From positions 1-36,901 of IMG/VR virus record IMGVR_UViG_3300038701_002498: 36,901 nt of DNA. One strand, 5' to 3'. The position numbers were made by a program, and so were the translations under genes. How positions within the stretch are numbered: position 1 is the first letter of the stretch; each line of letters opens with the position of its first letter. Shown piece after piece: positions 5,605 to 12,867 of the stretch. The notes below the pieces were generated by a model that saw nothing but the letters and a program-made list of their open reading frames with translations, did not search any database and had not been told where the DNA came from. The stretch is from a virus.

Positions 5605-5820
5605 ATGCCAGACCCCACGCTGCACGGCAATGGCTACACCTGCCCAGCCTGTGAATTGCGGCGCGAAGCCGACCGGCAGCGCACCGTCTTCGGTTCAACC
5701 GACATTCCCTGCAATCAGTGCAACGGCACTGGTCGCATCGCCAAAACCGCCGCGCAGATCGTCGCTGAACAGGTCGCATGGGCGCTGGAACACTATTGGA
5801 GCCAAAAGCGATATGCCTGA
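5605..5820 (+). CDS. Small CxxC zinc-ribbon-type protein
   Basis: A 71-residue protein with two CxxC pairs: CPAC at about residues 13-16 and CNQC at about 36-39, the latter followed by GTGR as in DnaJ-type zinc knuckles. It probably binds one zinc ion. It is as long as P2 Ogr-type late activators and has a roughly similar Cys layout, but the second pair differs (CxxC rather than CxxxxC) and the rest does not match, so an activator role is only a possibility. The start is four bases after the previous stop, with GGAG upstream. Confidence 0.7.
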   Translation: MPDPTLHGNGYTCPACELRREADRQRTVFGSTDIPCNQCNGTGRIAKTAAQIVAEQVAWALEHYWSQKRYA

Positions 5821-6040
5821 CCATCCCCGCATCATCGAATTCGGTTATGTCAACTGGCGCGGCCAGTTCGCCATCCGGACGGTCACCCCGATCCGCATCT
5901 ATTGGGGCGCGACCAAGCACCATCCGCAGCCGCAATGGCTTTTGGAGGGCTTCGACCACGACAAGAACGCCACCCGCGACTTTGCGCTGCCGGACTGCGA
6001 TTTTGCGGCGCGTCGTGACGGTGAAGAGATAGCCTTCTGA
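5813..6040 (+). CDS. WYL-like small hypothetical protein
   Basis: A 75-residue protein starting at ATG 5813, overlapping the previous gene by eight bases. Its content (FGYVNWRGQFAIRTVTPIRI, then HHPQPQWLLEGFDHDKNATR) is typical of a small beta-rich domain. It resembles the YVNWRGE...R.V.P..I..G.T..HPE.QWLL.A.D..K.A.RDFA pattern of short WYL-related proteins in Rhodobacterales. Its role is unknown. The HTH protein two genes downstream (6300-6590) resembles the N-terminal half of WYL regulators, so the two may be split halves of that architecture; this is inference. Confidence 0.65.
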   Translation: MPDHPRIIEFGYVNWRGQFAIRTVTPIRIYWGATKHHPQPQWLLEGFDHDKNATRDFALPDCDFAARRDGEEIAF

Positions 6041-6303
6041 TGCCGGTGCAGTTCGCAAACCCCAAGGAACGCGCGTTCCAGAACCTGCTGGCCAAAGACA
6101 AGGTGCGCTTGCGCAACCCGCAGACAGGCGAACTGCTGCACCTGTCCGGTCAGGGCACCACCACCGATGTCACGTGGTCATGGCTTGGCTATCACCACCA
6201 AGCCGAAACCCTGCGCAGTCGCGCCGCCATCAGGGGCGAAGACTGGCCATTCGTGCCCATGCACCGCAACCTGCTGGACCCTGTACGGGAGGCGGAAGAA
6301 TGA
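6040..6303 (+). CDS. Hypothetical protein
   Basis: An 87-residue protein starting at ATG 6040 inside TGATG. It is basic at the N-terminus (ANPKERAFQNLLAKDKVRLR) with Gly/Thr-rich central residues and several His/Trp. No family is recognised. It overlaps the following HTH gene by four bases (ATGA). Confidence 0.65.
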   Translation: MPVQFANPKERAFQNLLAKDKVRLRNPQTGELLHLSGQGTTTDVTWSWLGYHHQAETLRSRAAIRGEDWPFVPMHRNLLDPVREAEE

Positions 6304-6590
6304 AGCGCCCGTTTTCACAATTCCTGCGCCTTGTCTGGATCGACTCTCGGCTTGAACAGGGCACCATCAACCGCAGCGACATTGCGGCAGCGTTCGGCAT
6401 GTCCATCCCGCAGGCGTCGAACGACCTGAAGGCGTACCAGACAGACCACCCCGACCGCATCGAATATGACCACCGGGCGAAGACCTATCAACGCCCACAC
6501 CGCGCGAAACCGGCTTACTCACAGCACCTGCGCCTGCAGGTTCAGACGACCGTGCATGCGGTGAACACGCATCGGGAGGCGGCGCAGTGA
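6300..6590 (+). CDS. Winged-helix/HTH DNA-binding protein
   Basis: A 96-residue protein starting at ATG 6300, overlapping the previous stop. Residues about 10-50 (LVWIDSRLEQGTINRSDIAA, then GMSIPQASNDLKAYQ) match the N-terminal helix-turn-helix of alphaproteobacterial WYL-type regulators, here without the WYL domain in the same chain. The C-terminus is basic. It may regulate the early operon or integrase expression. It could alternatively bind the 4086-4124 palindrome or the CTTGCAAG sites, which cannot be decided from sequence. Confidence 0.75.
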   Translation: MKRPFSQFLRLVWIDSRLEQGTINRSDIAAAFGMSIPQASNDLKAYQTDHPDRIEYDHRAKTYQRPHRAKPAYSQHLRLQVQTTVHAVNTHREAAQ

Positions 6591-6955
6591 CCCAACCGTC
6601 CGACATCCACGATGACCTGCAGCGCGTGCTGGCACTGGCGAAACGGGCCTTGACGGCACGCGATGACGCCGCCGCATGGTCGCGGGCACCTGAAAAACAG
6701 ATTGGCCACCACGGGGCGTGCTGCGATGCGCTTTGGGATGAACTGGAAAGGCTGGTGCAGATCCATGATGGCACCACCCCAGCTATCGAACACCCCGCAC
6801 TGCGCGAACGGCGGATTGCCAAGGAAATTCGCGGGCGCATCATTTCTGAAATCTTGGAAATCGCCCGCGACCGCCTCGAGACAACGATGGATGGTGCATT
6901 CGTTTGGGAAGAACCGGGGGCCTTAACCCGGCACGAAACCGAGGAACTCATGTGA
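6587..6955 (+). CDS. Hypothetical helical protein
   Basis: A 122-residue, mainly helical acidic protein beginning with GTG at 6587, which overlaps the stop of the HTH gene. It contains long helices (DDLQRVLALAKRALTARDDA; KEIRGRIISEILEIARDRLE). No domain is recognised. Confidence 0.65.
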   Translation: MTQPSDIHDDLQRVLALAKRALTARDDAAAWSRAPEKQIGHHGACCDALWDELERLVQIHDGTTPAIEHPALRERRIAKEIRGRIISEILEIARDRLETTMDGAFVWEEPGALTRHETEELM

Positions 6956-7281
6956 TGGCGGTCTATGTCGATGCACCCCGTCACCGTGTCGGTCGGATGG
7001 TCATGTGCCACATGCTGGCTGACAGCATGGAAGAACTGCTGGCGATGGCCGACCGGATTGGTGTGGCCCGCAAGTGGTTTCAGCCCGTCAGCCATCCACA
7101 CTTCGACATCTGCAAAGCAATGCGGGCCAAGGCGGTCGCCGCCGGGGCCATCGAAGTGGACCGCCGCCAGCTGGTCGATGTGATGAAGCGATACCGCAGC
7201 AAGTGGTTCGCAGACCTTGAAGAACGTGCCGCAGTCGAAGCGGCGAAAGCCGCCTGCGTGAAAGGACAAGCCCATGGCTGA
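6955..7281 (+). CDS. DUF4031 family protein
   Basis: A 108-residue protein starting at ATG 6955 (TGATG overlap). The N-terminal MAVYVDAPRHRVGRMVMCHM and LLAMADRIGVARKWFQ with a following His-Asp segment match DUF4031, a small family widespread in phages and bacteria with no established activity. Conserved Asp, Arg and His residues suggest an enzyme or nucleotide binder. It is the usual size. It overlaps the Gp37/Gp68 gene by eight bases. Confidence 0.8.
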   Translation: MAVYVDAPRHRVGRMVMCHMLADSMEELLAMADRIGVARKWFQPVSHPHFDICKAMRAKAVAAGAIEVDRRQLVDVMKRYRSKWFADLEERAAVEAAKAACVKGQAHG

Positions 7282-8299
7282 ACAGTCGAAAATTGAATGG
7301 ACAGACCACACGTTCAATCCGTGGGAAGGATGCCAGAAGGTCGCCCCGGAATGCGACCACTGCTACGCCGAAAACCGCGACCAAAGGTTCACCGGCGGCA
7401 TCCATTGGGGGCCAAAGGCCCCAAGGCGCAGGACCAGCGCACAGAATTGGAACAAGCCGCGCCGGTGGAACGCACAGGCCGAAGCCTTCCACGCCACCCA
7501 CGGGCGGCGACAGCGGGTCTTCTGCGCATCGCTGGCCGATGTCTTCGACAATGCCGTGGACACCAGCTGGCGCGAAGACCTTTGGGCGCTCATTCGTGAA
7601 TGTGACCAAGTGGATTGGCTGCTGCTGACCAAGCGCCCACAGAACATCGCGAAGATGTTGCCGCCGGATTGGGGGGATGGCTGGCCTCAAGTATGGCTTG
7701 GCACCAGCGCCGGGACACAGAAGACGGCAAACCAGAATATTCCGCATTTGCTGAAAACGCCCGCCGCCGTTCGTTTCGTCAGCGCTGAACCGCTTTTGGG
7801 AAGCATAGACTTTGCCGAAGTTCCGAAGGGGAAAATCAGCACAAACATCACCATTTGTTTCGGCGCATTGACCGGCGTCGATGGCCTTGGCCAGAGCGGC
7901 CCGCGCATTGATTGGGTGATCTGCGGCGGCGAAAGCGGCCCGAATGCCCGCCCGATGCACCCCGATTGGGCGCTGTCACTGGCTAACCAATGCGCTGAAG
8001 CAGATGTGCCATTCTTTTTCAAGCAATGGGGTGAATGGTTACCCTGCACACCTTCCGCGCAAGAACCGTTTTGGGATTGGGCAAACGGCGATGGACAGAT
8101 TGACGCCCACCACTTTCCCGACTTCGCATGCTGGCCAGACAACAAAGGCTGGACGGAAGACGTCGGTTGCCTACTGGAGGACCAAGTTTGCGTTGCGAAG
8201 AAGGTTGGTAAAAAAGCCGCCGGGCGCATGCTTTATGGTCGCGAATGGAACGAGGTGCCACGCGGCCCGCTGGAAGGGGACGCGCCATGCCAGCCATGA
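7274..8299 (+). CDS. Phage Gp37/Gp68 family protein
   Basis: A 341-residue protein of the Gp37/Gp68 (DUF5131) family. Signatures are IEWTDHTFNPWEGCQKV, then a C-x6-C-x2-C cluster near residues 20-30 (ECDHCYAE), LLLTKRPQNI, FVSAEPLLG, WVICGGESG and FFFKQWGEW. The Cys cluster at the start of a barrel-like repeat of strands is reminiscent of radical-SAM-type iron-sulphur enzymes, but no reaction is established. Length is normal for the family. ATG at 7274 is preceded by AAAGGA. It overlaps both neighbours, so it is co-expressed with the early operon. Confidence 0.85.
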   Translation: MAEQSKIEWTDHTFNPWEGCQKVAPECDHCYAENRDQRFTGGIHWGPKAPRRRTSAQNWNKPRRWNAQAEAFHATHGRRQRVFCASLADVFDNAVDTSWREDLWALIRECDQVDWLLLTKRPQNIAKMLPPDWGDGWPQVWLGTSAGTQKTANQNIPHLLKTPAAVRFVSAEPLLGSIDFAEVPKGKISTNITICFGALTGVDGLGQSGPRIDWVICGGESGPNARPMHPDWALSLANQCAEADVPFFFKQWGEWLPCTPSAQEPFWDWANGDGQIDAHHFPDFACWPDNKGWTEDVGCLLEDQVCVAKKVGKKAAGRMLYGREWNEVPRGPLEGDAPCQP

Positions 8300-8472
8300 C
8301 AGCCGAAAAGAAAGCCCTGAACTACCTGAAAGCCTTCGAAGCCGAAGGGAGGGTTGTCAAGCGCGTGGTGATCGAGGGAAAACGAATCGAGTTAGAATTA
8401 GAAACGGAACCGGAAAACCTTTCGGAATTTGACAAAGTGGATATGCGATATGACAAAGCGGGAGCTTCCTAA
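8287..8472 (+). CDS. Small protein preceding integrase
   Basis: A 61-residue highly charged protein (KKALNYLKAFEAEGRVVKRV, then IEGKRIELELE). The start is ATG 8287 after GAAGGGG, with 8296 as an alternative. It overlaps both the Gp37/Gp68 gene and the integrase. Position just before int would fit an excisionase or an integrase cofactor, but no HTH or Xis motif is visible, so function is open. Confidence 0.65.
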   Translation: MPAMTAEKKALNYLKAFEAEGRVVKRVVIEGKRIELELETEPENLSEFDKVDMRYDKAGAS

Positions 8473-9445
8473 ATTTATATACCGACAACGCAATGGTCTA
8501 TATTTTCAGCGGCGCGGTTGGCCTTCGCAAAAGATCAAATCGGACTTCGGAACACCTGAATTTTGGGCCGAATATGCCGCCATCCTGAAGGGTGAAGAAC
8601 AGCCCAAAGTCCTGCGCCGCAGTTTTTCCGCGCTTATTCGCAGCTACCACAAGTCGCCGCGCTATCGGAATTTGAAGCCTCGCACAGCGATGGATTATGA
8701 CAAATACACCGCCTTTATTGACGAACGGTTCGGGCCGCTGAACCCGGCCAACCTGCAGCGCAAGGATGTCATTCGCCTGCGCGACCAGAACGCCGAAAAG
8801 CCGTACTTCGCGAACTATGCGGTGAAGGTCATCCGCATCCTGATGGAACATTGCATCGACCTTGGCTGGCGCACAGACAACCCCGCCAAGGGCGTGTCGC
8901 TGCTGAAGGTAGACACTGACCCACGCCTGCCATGGCCGCAAAGCCTGATAGATGATTTCCGCAAAGCCGCGCCCCTTGGCACGCGCGAACGCTTGCTGAT
9001 GGAATTGTGCCTTGGGTCCGGCCAGCGCATCGGTGACGTGCTGGAAATGCGGTGGGGCGACATTCAGGACGGGGGAATCGCGGTCAAGCAAAACAAGACC
9101 GGCAAACGGCTTTGGGTGCCCATCGTGCCCGCGCTTCAGGAAGCGCTGGACGCGGCACCGCGCCGGTCGCTGTTCATGCTGACGAACCACCGCGCGACCA
9201 ACCGCTGGTCATATCGCGGCGCTTCGCAGGCCATTCGGAAGATCAGGGAAGACATCGGGGCGCTGGATTTCGACATTCACAGCTGGCGCTACAACGCGGC
9301 ATGCGAACTGGTCGAAGCGGGATGCAACGACGAACTGGTGGCCGCAGTGACCGGCCAAAGCCCCAAGATGGTCGCACACTACACCCAGCAAATCCGTCAG
9401 CGCGTGCGGGCAATCGAAGCCCAAAGCCGCCGGAAAAAGCCGTGA
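8450..9445 (+). CDS. int: Tyrosine-recombinase integrase
   Basis: A 331-residue site-specific recombinase. The SAM-like core-binding domain is about residues 55-150. In the catalytic domain I see Arg193 (GSGQRIGDVLEMRW), Lys in NKTGKRLWVPI (about 216-219), His277 and Arg280 in DIHSWRYNA, and nucleophile Tyr311 in MVAHYTQQ. The usual second His (GH before the Tyr) is Gln303 here (TGQS), a tolerated variation. I chose ATG 8450; 8429 is in frame but overlaps further into the preceding gene. It lies about 500 bases from the tRNA-Cys-derived attP core at 9963-10006, its presumed substrate. Confidence 0.95.
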   Translation: MTKRELPKFIYRQRNGLYFQRRGWPSQKIKSDFGTPEFWAEYAAILKGEEQPKVLRRSFSALIRSYHKSPRYRNLKPRTAMDYDKYTAFIDERFGPLNPANLQRKDVIRLRDQNAEKPYFANYAVKVIRILMEHCIDLGWRTDNPAKGVSLLKVDTDPRLPWPQSLIDDFRKAAPLGTRERLLMELCLGSGQRIGDVLEMRWGDIQDGGIAVKQNKTGKRLWVPIVPALQEALDAAPRRSLFMLTNHRATNRWSYRGASQAIRKIREDIGALDFDIHSWRYNAACELVEAGCNDELVAAVTGQSPKMVAHYTQQIRQRVRAIEAQSRRKKP

Positions 9446-9618
9446 CTGTTCGGCAGCCCGCGTTTCAGAAAACGGGCCAAAACGCGGGTGGGCCGCGCAA
9501 GATTTTGCTGAGCAATGATCGGATCGAAACGCCCCGAAAAGAGCAATCATCGAGGGCTTCATGCACCCCCAAAACCCCCTATGTCCTGATCACCGGAACA
9601 CATGAAAAGGACAGACCG

Positions 9619-9840
9619 ATGACCAACGCCAAACCACGCCGCCAAGCCATTGACGCCTTTCTGGCCGCCAAGGCCGACATCGACCAGATGCTGGCCCGCC
9701 TCGAAGCCCTGAGCGCCGATCACTTTGACGTCCACCCGGACGAGGTTGACTGGGGCCACGTTGGCACCCTTGACGACTACCGGACCAAACTCCGCCAGAT
9801 TACGGACGCCGCCTTTAAAGAGGGTGAACACGCCCTCTGA
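9619..9840 (+). CDS. Small acidic hypothetical protein between int and attP
   Basis: A 73-residue protein with ATG at 9619 after AAAAGGA. It is helical and acidic (RQAIDAFLAAKADIDQMLAR, then DHFDVHPDEVDWGHVG). It is separated from int by 173 bases with no other gene. Possibly a recombination directionality factor by position, but no motif supports that. A weak GAGGG/CCCTC dyad overlaps its stop. Confidence 0.7.
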   Translation: MTNAKPRRQAIDAFLAAKADIDQMLARLEALSADHFDVHPDEVDWGHVGTLDDYRTKLRQITDAAFKEGEHAL

Positions 9841-9894
9841 TCCGTCGGGGAAGGGCTTTTAAACGCCTGAAAAACGAACAGAACAAAAACAGAA

Positions 9895-9915
9895 TGCTTA
9901 GACATTTGCTTAGAC
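9895..9915. promoter_or_regulatory. Candidate integrase arm-type sites left of attP
   Basis: TGCTTAGAC occurs at 9895-9903 and again at 9907-9915, with a 12-base period. A near match in inverted orientation (GCTTAGTC) lies right of the core at 10053-10046. Short repeats flanking a core are typical of integrase arm-binding sites. The stretch 9841-9962 has no gene. Confidence 0.45.
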
Positions 9916-9962
9916 GTGATTTCACACTAAAGTATAAATTCCGCTAAGTACTTGATTTTAAA

Positions 9963-10006
9963 TGGAGGCGAGTACCGGAATCGAACCGGTGTACACGGAT
10001 TTGCAA
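9963..10006 (-). other. attP: attP core: 3' end of tRNA-Cys(GCA)
   Basis: Read on the minus strand, this 44-bp stretch is the 3' half of a tRNA: anticodon loop TTGCAAA with anticodon GCA, the 3' anticodon stem strand TCCGT, a variable loop, the T arm (ACCGG-TTCGATT-CCGGT), acceptor strand ACTCGCC, discriminator T and CCA. A U73 discriminator is characteristic of tRNA-Cys. The sequence upstream of the loop no longer pairs as a tRNA, so homology starts at the anticodon loop. With integrase nearby and phage genes on both sides, this is attP rather than attL or attR. Integration would restore the host tRNA-Cys. Confidence 0.88.
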
Positions 10007-10308
10007 GAGATGGAATGCCACTGATTTCGCACGGCTTTTCGATTAGACTAAGCCGGAAATATCGCGGAACGTATCGTGAATGCCTAGAGGCTCTTTGGGG
10101 CGTTGTGGTGCCGCTAACTGGCCACATCACAAAACAGTTGCGTGCAAGGACACACCTAACTGAAGGGTCGAAATATCCACTTCCCTTGCCTTCCATTAAG
10201 TAACTGGCGATAAGAGCCGTAGGTAACTCAACGTCTAGTGGTGTTAGTCGCTTTTAAGGCCCGAAGACGCAAACTCGGACCAACACGAATTACGGAAGCA
10301 AGTTTAAT
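10007..10308. other. Non-coding attP right flank
   Basis: No convincing gene is seen. Short open frames crossing the core on both strands include tRNA sequence and lack ribosome-binding sites. It holds one possible arm-type site (10046-10053) and presumably the promoter of the cassette at 10309, though I see no clear -35/-10 pair. Base composition becomes AT-richer from here to about 12100. Confidence 0.5.
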
Positions 10309-11454
10309 ATGCCGACCCTAAAAATTGATCTTTCAACCAGAATTCTAAGCGATGACATGAAGGTGTTTTTGGTCCACCCCGGAGCCAGATATGCCTTCTA
10401 CAATACCGTGCTGGAGCATAGCGTTCTGCCTGCAGACGTTCCATTCTTGAGTCTTGAGAATGGCAAGGGTGTTCCGGAACCAGATGGAATTGGCCCAATG
10501 CTTGAACGCGCGCGCCAGATGCGAAAGTGGGCAAAAAGGCCGCTGGTGGAAGAGAACAAACCCCGCCCCCCTATGGATTTGGATTTCTACCGTTTTGGAC
10601 TTGAGACAGAAGCGGGAGCCCAAGGCGCTAGAACAAAACTTCGGAATTCTGCGCAAAAAATCCTTTGGTCAATACCGGAAAAGTCCCTCATTGTAGTGCC
10701 CTCTCAGCGCATCACCGAGCATGCGTTGATTGCAGAGGCTGGCCCACGTGAGGCTGACCGCCAAATAGTGGGTGGGACTGACCAGTACAATGGAATGAAG
10801 TTTCTGGCCCGACCACTTATCGGTGTCAAAAAAGTACCAATGCTTAAACTGCCCGGATCTGTGGTCGCCAGCGCCCGAAGTCCCAGCATTGTAGAAGAAG
10901 TAGACGGCCATGCCGAAGACCAATTGCTTCGCCTCTACTATGGTGATTACCAGCGTGACAGTGAGTATGTGGCAGGGGTGATCGCCAACACCGACGATTT
11001 TGATTCAATGGTATTGGGTCAAATGATCGACCTGCATGTTGCAATCCAACATTTCTTGGATACTGGATCTGTCCTACAACCGGGGCGCGCGCTGTATGAC
11101 AAGAACGTCGATAAGGCACCAAGACTTCATGCGACGATCAACAGCCCTGACGGTCGCGCATCACTTGAGTCCAGCGGAATAGCTACCTTTGCTGTCAAGC
11201 TACTGATGATTGTCGCAGCCAGCGGGGTTTCGTTGTCCATCGCAGGTGACCTCATCGCGAACGAGAGTGTCATTTTGGAAAACTCGGCACAGCAGATGGT
11301 TGATCCTGAGCTGATGATTGCCAGTAAGAACGCTCTTGTCGATTTTTTCGCAACATCTGGATATTCGAACTATAATGAATATCTTGAGGCACTACAGAAC
11401 GGCCTGGAACGAAACGCGACAACCCCAACAGGAACGGCTGTTATACAGCCTTGA
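10309..11454 (+). CDS. Cargo protein A of unknown function
   Basis: A 381-residue protein, not recognised. It begins MPTLKIDLSTRILSDDMKVF, with an early segment (VFLVHPGARYAFYNTVLEHS) that looks like a folded alpha/beta domain, a basic middle, and a hydrophobic stretch near residues 295-318 (FAVKLLMIVAASGVSLSIAG) that could be buried or span a membrane. No nuclease, ATPase, methylase or HTH motif is visible. It is the first of two genes next to attP, in sequence more AT-rich and with different codon use than its neighbours, which points to recent acquisition. The ribosome-binding site is weak (GGAAG about 11 bases upstream). Phage integrase-side cargo of this kind often affects the lysogen, for example defence or superinfection exclusion; that is inference. 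Confidence 0.8.
   Translation: MPTLKIDLSTRILSDDMKVFLVHPGARYAFYNTVLEHSVLPADVPFLSLENGKGVPEPDGIGPMLERARQMRKWAKRPLVEENKPRPPMDLDFYRFGLETEAGAQGARTKLRNSAQKILWSIPEKSLIVVPSQRITEHALIAEAGPREADRQIVGGTDQYNGMKFLARPLIGVKKVPMLKLPGSVVASARSPSIVEEVDGHAEDQLLRLYYGDYQRDSEYVAGVIANTDDFDSMVLGQMIDLHVAIQHFLDTGSVLQPGRALYDKNVDKAPRLHATINSPDGRASLESSGIATFAVKLLMIVAASGVSLSIAGDLIANESVILENSAQQMVDPELMIASKNALVDFFATSGYSNYNEYLEALQNGLERNATTPTGTAVIQP
11436..11450 (+). promoter_or_regulatory. Hairpin at the cargo A/B gene junction
   Basis: GGCTGT-TAT-ACAGCC forms a perfect 6-bp stem with a 3-base loop, ending immediately before the TTG/TGA overlap and ten bases before the ATG of gene B. It may gate translation of gene B by coupling, since gene B lacks its own clear ribosome-binding site. 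Confidence 0.5.
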
Positions 11455-11459
11455 TTTCA

Positions 11460-12032
11460 ATGACTGCTGACGAGAACAACACCACATGGCTACACACCAT
11501 GGTCTCTGTATGGGACAAGGTGCGGTCGAATCGTATTGTGCGCGCCATTATATGGTTGCGTTGGGTAATCACAGTAGCGGGCTTCCTCGCTACGATGCTT
11601 TGGTATTCCTATCTGGAGGGACAGGACATCAGCGGCGACCTGTCCGCTGACTACGCGGCCGTGCAAAAGGCGCAAAAAACACTGCTGGATGACAGTTTGC
11701 TCCTTCATCAACAATTATTGAATCCCAAGGCCAGCGTGGATCTGGATGCAGAACTGTCTGAACTTAGGGAAATGTCACGGAATACCATCGGATCGCTAGC
11801 TGGACTAAGAGCGCCAACCAATAGCCTTGCAGAAGCGCAAATAGAGTATCGCAAGGCCCTCGAGCAACTCATTGCGACAGCCAATCGTTTGGAGCGTGGC
11901 GAAATTCAAGGCATGGCTGGCACGCTTCAAAGTGGACTGCAGGGCGTTAGCAATGCGGGCGGGAAACTCAACCAGATGGTGCGAAACTTTCAGGGTGGCA
12001 TGTGGCCACAGTTAATGGGTTCAATTTTCTAA
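11460..12032 (+). CDS. Cargo protein B: membrane-anchored coiled-coil protein
   Basis: A 190-residue protein with one transmembrane segment at about residues 28-50 (AIIWLRWVITVAGFLATMLW), a short cytoplasmic N-terminus with basic residues before the segment, and a long helical, coiled-coil-like remainder (VQKAQKTLLDDSLLLHQQLL; SLAEAQIEYRKALEQLIATA). The heavy charge inside and the start of the helical part suggest a periplasmic domain. The in-frame TTG at 11451 overlaps gene A's stop; I prefer ATG 11460. It is translationally coupled to gene A, so the two proteins probably act together, with B placing the system at the inner membrane. The family is unknown. Confidence 0.75.
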   Translation: MTADENNTTWLHTMVSVWDKVRSNRIVRAIIWLRWVITVAGFLATMLWYSYLEGQDISGDLSADYAAVQKAQKTLLDDSLLLHQQLLNPKASVDLDAELSELREMSRNTIGSLAGLRAPTNSLAEAQIEYRKALEQLIATANRLERGEIQGMAGTLQSGLQGVSNAGGKLNQMVRNFQGGMWPQLMGSIF

Positions 12033-12100
12033 AACAAAAGTTTTGCGTCGTATACCACCTTTGAAATGTAGGCTATTCGGACAATCATGCTGAAATGACC

Positions 12101-12556
12101 TCATTCTGGTATCTGATGACCCCAAGTGACCACATCGAACAGCAGCTGCGGCGACAGGCGCTGCGGGTTCGGAAGACCAAGCGCTGCAGCGATGATTTCC
12201 GAACAGAACCACCGGTCTTCATCATGGCGACCGAACGCCAGAAGATGCGACAGCAGCAGCCCGGTGTAGTCATACCGGGAACCGATGCGCGACCGGATGA
12301 AGTCCGCCGGACCATCATCGTCGATGGCCAGCTGGACCAGATCCCAATGCGCAGGCTTCAGCACCATCATCTTCGACCGCACGCCGCCGTCGCGCCCGGA
12401 TGATGATAGGCATTCAAGCGGCTGACCAAAATCAGCAGCACCTGCGATTAATTCCACGTGGCTATAGCGACCACGGGTCGCGAAACGAATTCCCGCATCC
12501 TGAAGCCGATGCCACGGGTTGGTCGCGCGCCCCTTATAAAAGGCCAGAGTGATCAT
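12101..12556 (-). CDS. Permuted papain-like (YiiX/NlpC-P60 type) enzyme
   Basis: A 151-residue protein with the circularly permuted NlpC/P60 order: His33 in RYSHVELI first, and the nucleophile Cys118 in WFCSEIIAAALG later, as in YiiX/YaeF-type amidases. The start at ATG 12556 overlaps the stop of the Rz1-like gene (ATGA). Upstream codons are antisense or out-of-frame with the spanin genes. No signal peptide is seen. It is the last gene of the minus-strand late operon, beyond the spanins. A role in cell-envelope or lipid cleavage during lysis is possible but unproven. Confidence 0.75.
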   Translation of the reverse strand: MITLAFYKGRATNPWHRLQDAGIRFATRGRYSHVELIAGAADFGQPLECLSSSGRDGGVRSKMMVLKPAHWDLVQLAIDDDGPADFIRSRIGSRYDYTGLLLSHLLAFGRHDEDRWFCSEIIAAALGLPNPQRLSPQLLFDVVTWGHQIPE

Positions 12557-12867
12557 TGCGCGGCACCCCGGCGAAGCCCCGCCTGCAACTGGTCGTACCA
12601 CGCAGCGCAGCGCGTCGTGCGGGCGTTTTGCTGGAACAGCGCAGCGTCCGCCTTTTGCGCCGCGACATCCAGCCGGTCGCCGCCGCGCACGCCGGAAAAC
12701 GACAGACGGCGGCAATCGGCGGGCAGATCGGGCAACAGCCCCTCGGCCTGCACCTGCCCGACCGCCTCACCAGCCGCCTGCAGGCGCGCGACGTCAGTTT
12801 GCCCGCAACCGACCAAGAAGATCGGCATCGACAGCGCAATCAGGATTAACTTGGGTGTCACGTTCAT
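12553..12867 (-). CDS. Outer-membrane spanin (Rz1-like lipoprotein)
   Basis: A 104-residue protein with a lipoprotein signal: hydrophobic segment LILIALSMPIFLVGC and lipobox LVGC with Cys21. Its 5' end overlaps the 3' end of the Rz-like gene by 74 bases in another frame, the hallmark of Rz/Rz1 pairs. The mature part has several Cys and Pro residues. It would be anchored in the outer membrane and bind the inner-membrane spanin to fuse membranes at lysis. It is longer than lambda Rz1, as is common in other phages. Confidence 0.8.
   Translation of the reverse strand: MNVTPKLILIALSMPIFLVGCGQTDVARLQAAGEAVGQVQAEGLLPDLPADCRRLSFSGVRGGDRLDVAAQKADAALFQQNARTTRCAAWYDQLQAGLRRGAAQ

Noticed and set aside
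5605-5820. Calling the zinc-knuckle protein an Ogr/Delta late activator
   Set aside because: Length fits but the Cys spacing and remaining sequence do not match closely enough.
9963-10006. Intact tRNA-Cys gene
   Set aside because: Only the 3' half is present; the 5' half does not pair, so it is an attachment core, not a functional tRNA.
9952-10203. 83- and 89-residue open frames over attP on both strands
   Set aside because: They are translated tRNA and flanking non-coding DNA, have no ribosome-binding site, and oppose each other.
10309-12032. Naming the cargo pair as a known defence system
   Set aside because: No motif of any named system is visible; assignment would be a guess.
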